A stretch of 13,614 bases of DNA from Pseudomonadota bacterium (GTDB lineage: Bacteria > Pseudomonadota > Gammaproteobacteria > Pseudomonadales > Azotimanducaceae), in contig JAQBYL010000055.1 of the NCBI GenBank assembly GCA_027622495.1, positions 1-13,614 of the forward strand. Reading direction: 5' to 3'. The position numbers and the translations under genes are program-made. Within the stretch, counting starts at the first letter, position 1. The number at the start of each line of letters is the position of its first letter. Below are positions 12,262 through 13,614 of this stretch, piece after piece. The notes below the pieces were generated by a model. It was given only the letters and a program-made list of their open reading frames with translations, ran no database searches and was not told where the DNA came from.

Positions 12262-13614
12262 TCAAGCCCCAGGGAAGCCGGTTGCGATGGTCAACGCGCG
12301 ATAACCGGCTGCCTGCATCGCAGTCTTGACCCGCTCTTCGTTGTCGGGGCAAAGCGCAATGATCGATCCGCCGCCGCCGCCGCCAGTCAATTTTGCACCC
12401 AGCGCCCCGTTGTTACGGGCGATGTGAATCAGATCCTCCAGTTCGGGGGTGGAAAGCTGCAGGGCGTTCAGATAGCCGTGGCACAGATTCATCAACTCGC
12501 CAAGCTCAACGTAGTGGGCTGATTTCAATGCTTCCACACCGGCGACGGTCAACGTGGCGATCTGATCAAAGATCGCCTCGTAGCGATTTTTGTTGGTCTC
12601 CCAGGATTTGCGCACCTTCGCCACCGTGTTGGCAGTGAGGCTTTCTTTGCCGGTTATCCCGATCACCAGCGGAACCGGTTCGCTCAGCCGGATTTCTGTG
12701 AAGGTCGGTTTGTCGGTGTTCTGGTACACCAGCGGCATACCATAGGTGGCGATGGTGTTATCGATCCCGGAAGGGGTTCCGTGAGCAGCTTTTTCGCATT
12801 CGAATGCCAGCGTGTTCACCACCGCGTCGCTCAGGTTCAGGGTAAACGCCCGATCCAGCGCGCGGATCACCGCAACCGCCAGCGCTGATGATCCACCCAG
12901 ACCCATGGCCCGTGGAACGTGCGGGATGACCTCGATGGTCATCGCCTGGCGATCGAGATCCAGGTCGCGAAGCAGGTTGAGCATGATCCCGCTGACACCC
13001 TGACTGGTCTCTGCTCTGACTTTCTGTTCGAGCCCCCAGCGCGGTATCACGATGTTGATGCCATCCCCACCTTTGCGGACCAGTGCCTCTACCGCCAGTT
13101 CAATGGGCAGGGCCAGCGCGGGTCGCCCGTACACCACGGCGTGTTCGCCCAGCAGAATGACTTTGCCGTGTGCCGATGAGCGGTCGGCGTGATCCGGTGA
13201 GACCGCCTTGCGCGCCAGATTGCGGACGATTTCCTGGGCTTTCCAGACCTTGATTTCGCCCGATTCGATGAGCGCTTCTACCACCGTGTCGAAATGTTCT
13301 TCTGCAACATTCGCGCTGCTGGCGACACTTCGCGCATGCAGTGTCATGTGATTCTGCTGGATGCCGTCGGTGCTGAGTGCACGCAAGGCGGCGAAGTTCT
13401 GGGCCAGGCCAACTGTGCCCATCACGCAGGCGAGTTCCGTTGCGCTCGGCGAACCGAGCAGCCGGTGGTTGATCCGTACGCTCGGGTTGGTTTCAAGCGA
13501 TCCGCCCACCGTGCCGACTTTCATGGGGATCTGGATTTCGCCCACCAGATCACCTGCCTCGTTTTTATACCAGCGGGTCAGGGCGCGATATTGACCGTCG
13601 CGGGCGGCGTAGGC
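12262..13614 (-). CDS. mvaA-mvaK1: Fused class II HMG-CoA reductase (C-terminal part) - mevalonate kinase, N-terminus beyond window
   Basis: The frame runs without a stop from the window edge (13614) to the TGA at 12262, giving 450 visible residues. The first ~130 are the C-terminal part of class II HMG-CoA reductase: YAARDGQYRALTRWYKNEAG, EIQIPMKVGTVGGSLETNPS and NHMTLHARSVA, the last with the catalytic His (codon 13338-13336). After a short linker (about 13215-13190) comes a full GHMP-type mevalonate kinase: HGKVILLGEHAVVYGRPALA, the ATP loop PRAMGLGGSSALAV, HGTPSGIDNTIATYG with the catalytic Asp, and KLTGGGGGGSIIAL. All kinase motifs look intact. HMG-CoA reductase makes mevalonate from HMG-CoA, and the kinase phosphorylates mevalonate; together they are consecutive steps of the mevalonate route to isoprenoids. 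No stop, start or ribosome site separates the two parts. It faces the GST gene tail to tail. The start and the N-terminal reductase half lie outside the window. Confidence 0.9.
   Translation of the reverse strand, partial: AYAARDGQYRALTRWYKNEAGDLVGEIQIPMKVGTVGGSLETNPSVRINHRLLGSPSATELACVMGTVGLAQNFAALRALSTDGIQQNHMTLHARSVASSANVAEEHFDTVVEALIESGEIKVWKAQEIVRNLARKAVSPDHADRSSAHGKVILLGEHAVVYGRPALALPIELAVEALVRKGGDGINIVIPRWGLEQKVRAETSQGVSGIMLNLLRDLDLDRQAMTIEVIPHVPRAMGLGGSSALAVAVIRALDRAFTLNLSDAVVNTLAFECEKAAHGTPSGIDNTIATYGMPLVYQNTDKPTFTEIRLSEPVPLVIGITGKESLTANTVAKVRKSWETNKNRYEAIFDQIATLTVAGVEALKSAHYVELGELMNLCHGYLNALQLSTPELEDLIHIARNNGALGAKLTGGGGGGSIIALCPDNEERVKTAMQAAGYRALTIATGFPGA

Noticed and set aside
12240..12300. 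Bidirectional terminator between the GST and the mevalonate kinase fusion
   Set aside because: Only 6 bases separate the genes, and no stable stem with a following T-run is visible in either direction.
12369..12385. Run of ccg triplets that looks like a microsatellite
   Set aside because: It encodes the glycine loop of the mevalonate kinase (KLTGGGGGG), so the repeat is explained by protein constraint.

Overview
The window looks like chromosome from a GC-rich (by eye high-50s %), Gram-negative bacterium. A marine-type gammaproteobacterium rich in acyl-CoA and hydrolase genes fits best. The clues are a PEP-CTERM exosortase sorting tail, a periplasmic-type phosphatase-like protein with a signal peptide, and many lipid/CoA and small-molecule catabolism genes. 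The taxonomic call is inference. I see no tRNA, rRNA, CRISPR array, transposase or integron, no convincing rho-independent terminator, and no gene-free stretch longer than about 170 bases.

Layout. (1) 1-1160, minus strand, one tight unit: a 4-TM membrane protein, a GNAT acetyltransferase broken by an internal deletion and frameshift, and an exported dual-specificity-phosphatase-like protein cut by the window edge; stops and starts overlap by 4 bases at both joints. (2) 1330-2343, plus strand: a PEP-CTERM surface protein whose 3' end overlaps the convergent gene after it. (3) 5091-2305, minus strand, a likely operon: MaoC/hydratase-2, amidohydrolase, a frameshifted glyoxalase-fold (VOC) gene and a small membrane protein. 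(4) 5204-9008, plus strand, divergent from (3): a thiolase-fold protein without the catalytic Cys, a DUF35 zinc-ribbon/OB protein (4-base overlap), a type I GAPDH 9 bases later, and a serine beta-lactamase-like hydrolase. (5) 10925-8998, minus strand: a zinc alcohol dehydrogenase and an alpha/beta hydrolase, coupled through TGATG. (6) 11007-12255, plus strand: an uncharacterised protein with repeated D-x-S-H motifs, then a glutathione S-transferase. (7) 13614-12262, minus strand: the C-terminal part of a class II HMG-CoA reductase fused in one reading frame to a complete mevalonate kinase.

How the genes may work together. Block 4 with the MaoC gene resembles the last steps of acyl-CoA side-chain degradation: a hydratase adds water to an enoyl-CoA, then a thiolase-fold/DUF35 pair may cleave the beta-hydroxyacyl-CoA by retro-aldol chemistry, as Ltp2 and ChsH2 do in steroid side-chain catabolism. 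The nearby hydrolases, dehydrogenase, VOC protein, amidohydrolase and GST suit a degradative or detoxifying region. The most striking single gene is the HMG-CoA reductase-mevalonate kinase fusion, which would carry HMG-CoA to 5-phosphomevalonate on one polypeptide and suggests that the organism makes isoprenoids by the mevalonate route.

Two genes (GNAT and VOC) carry internal deletions with frame changes. They are either real pseudogenes or local assembly/sequencing errors.
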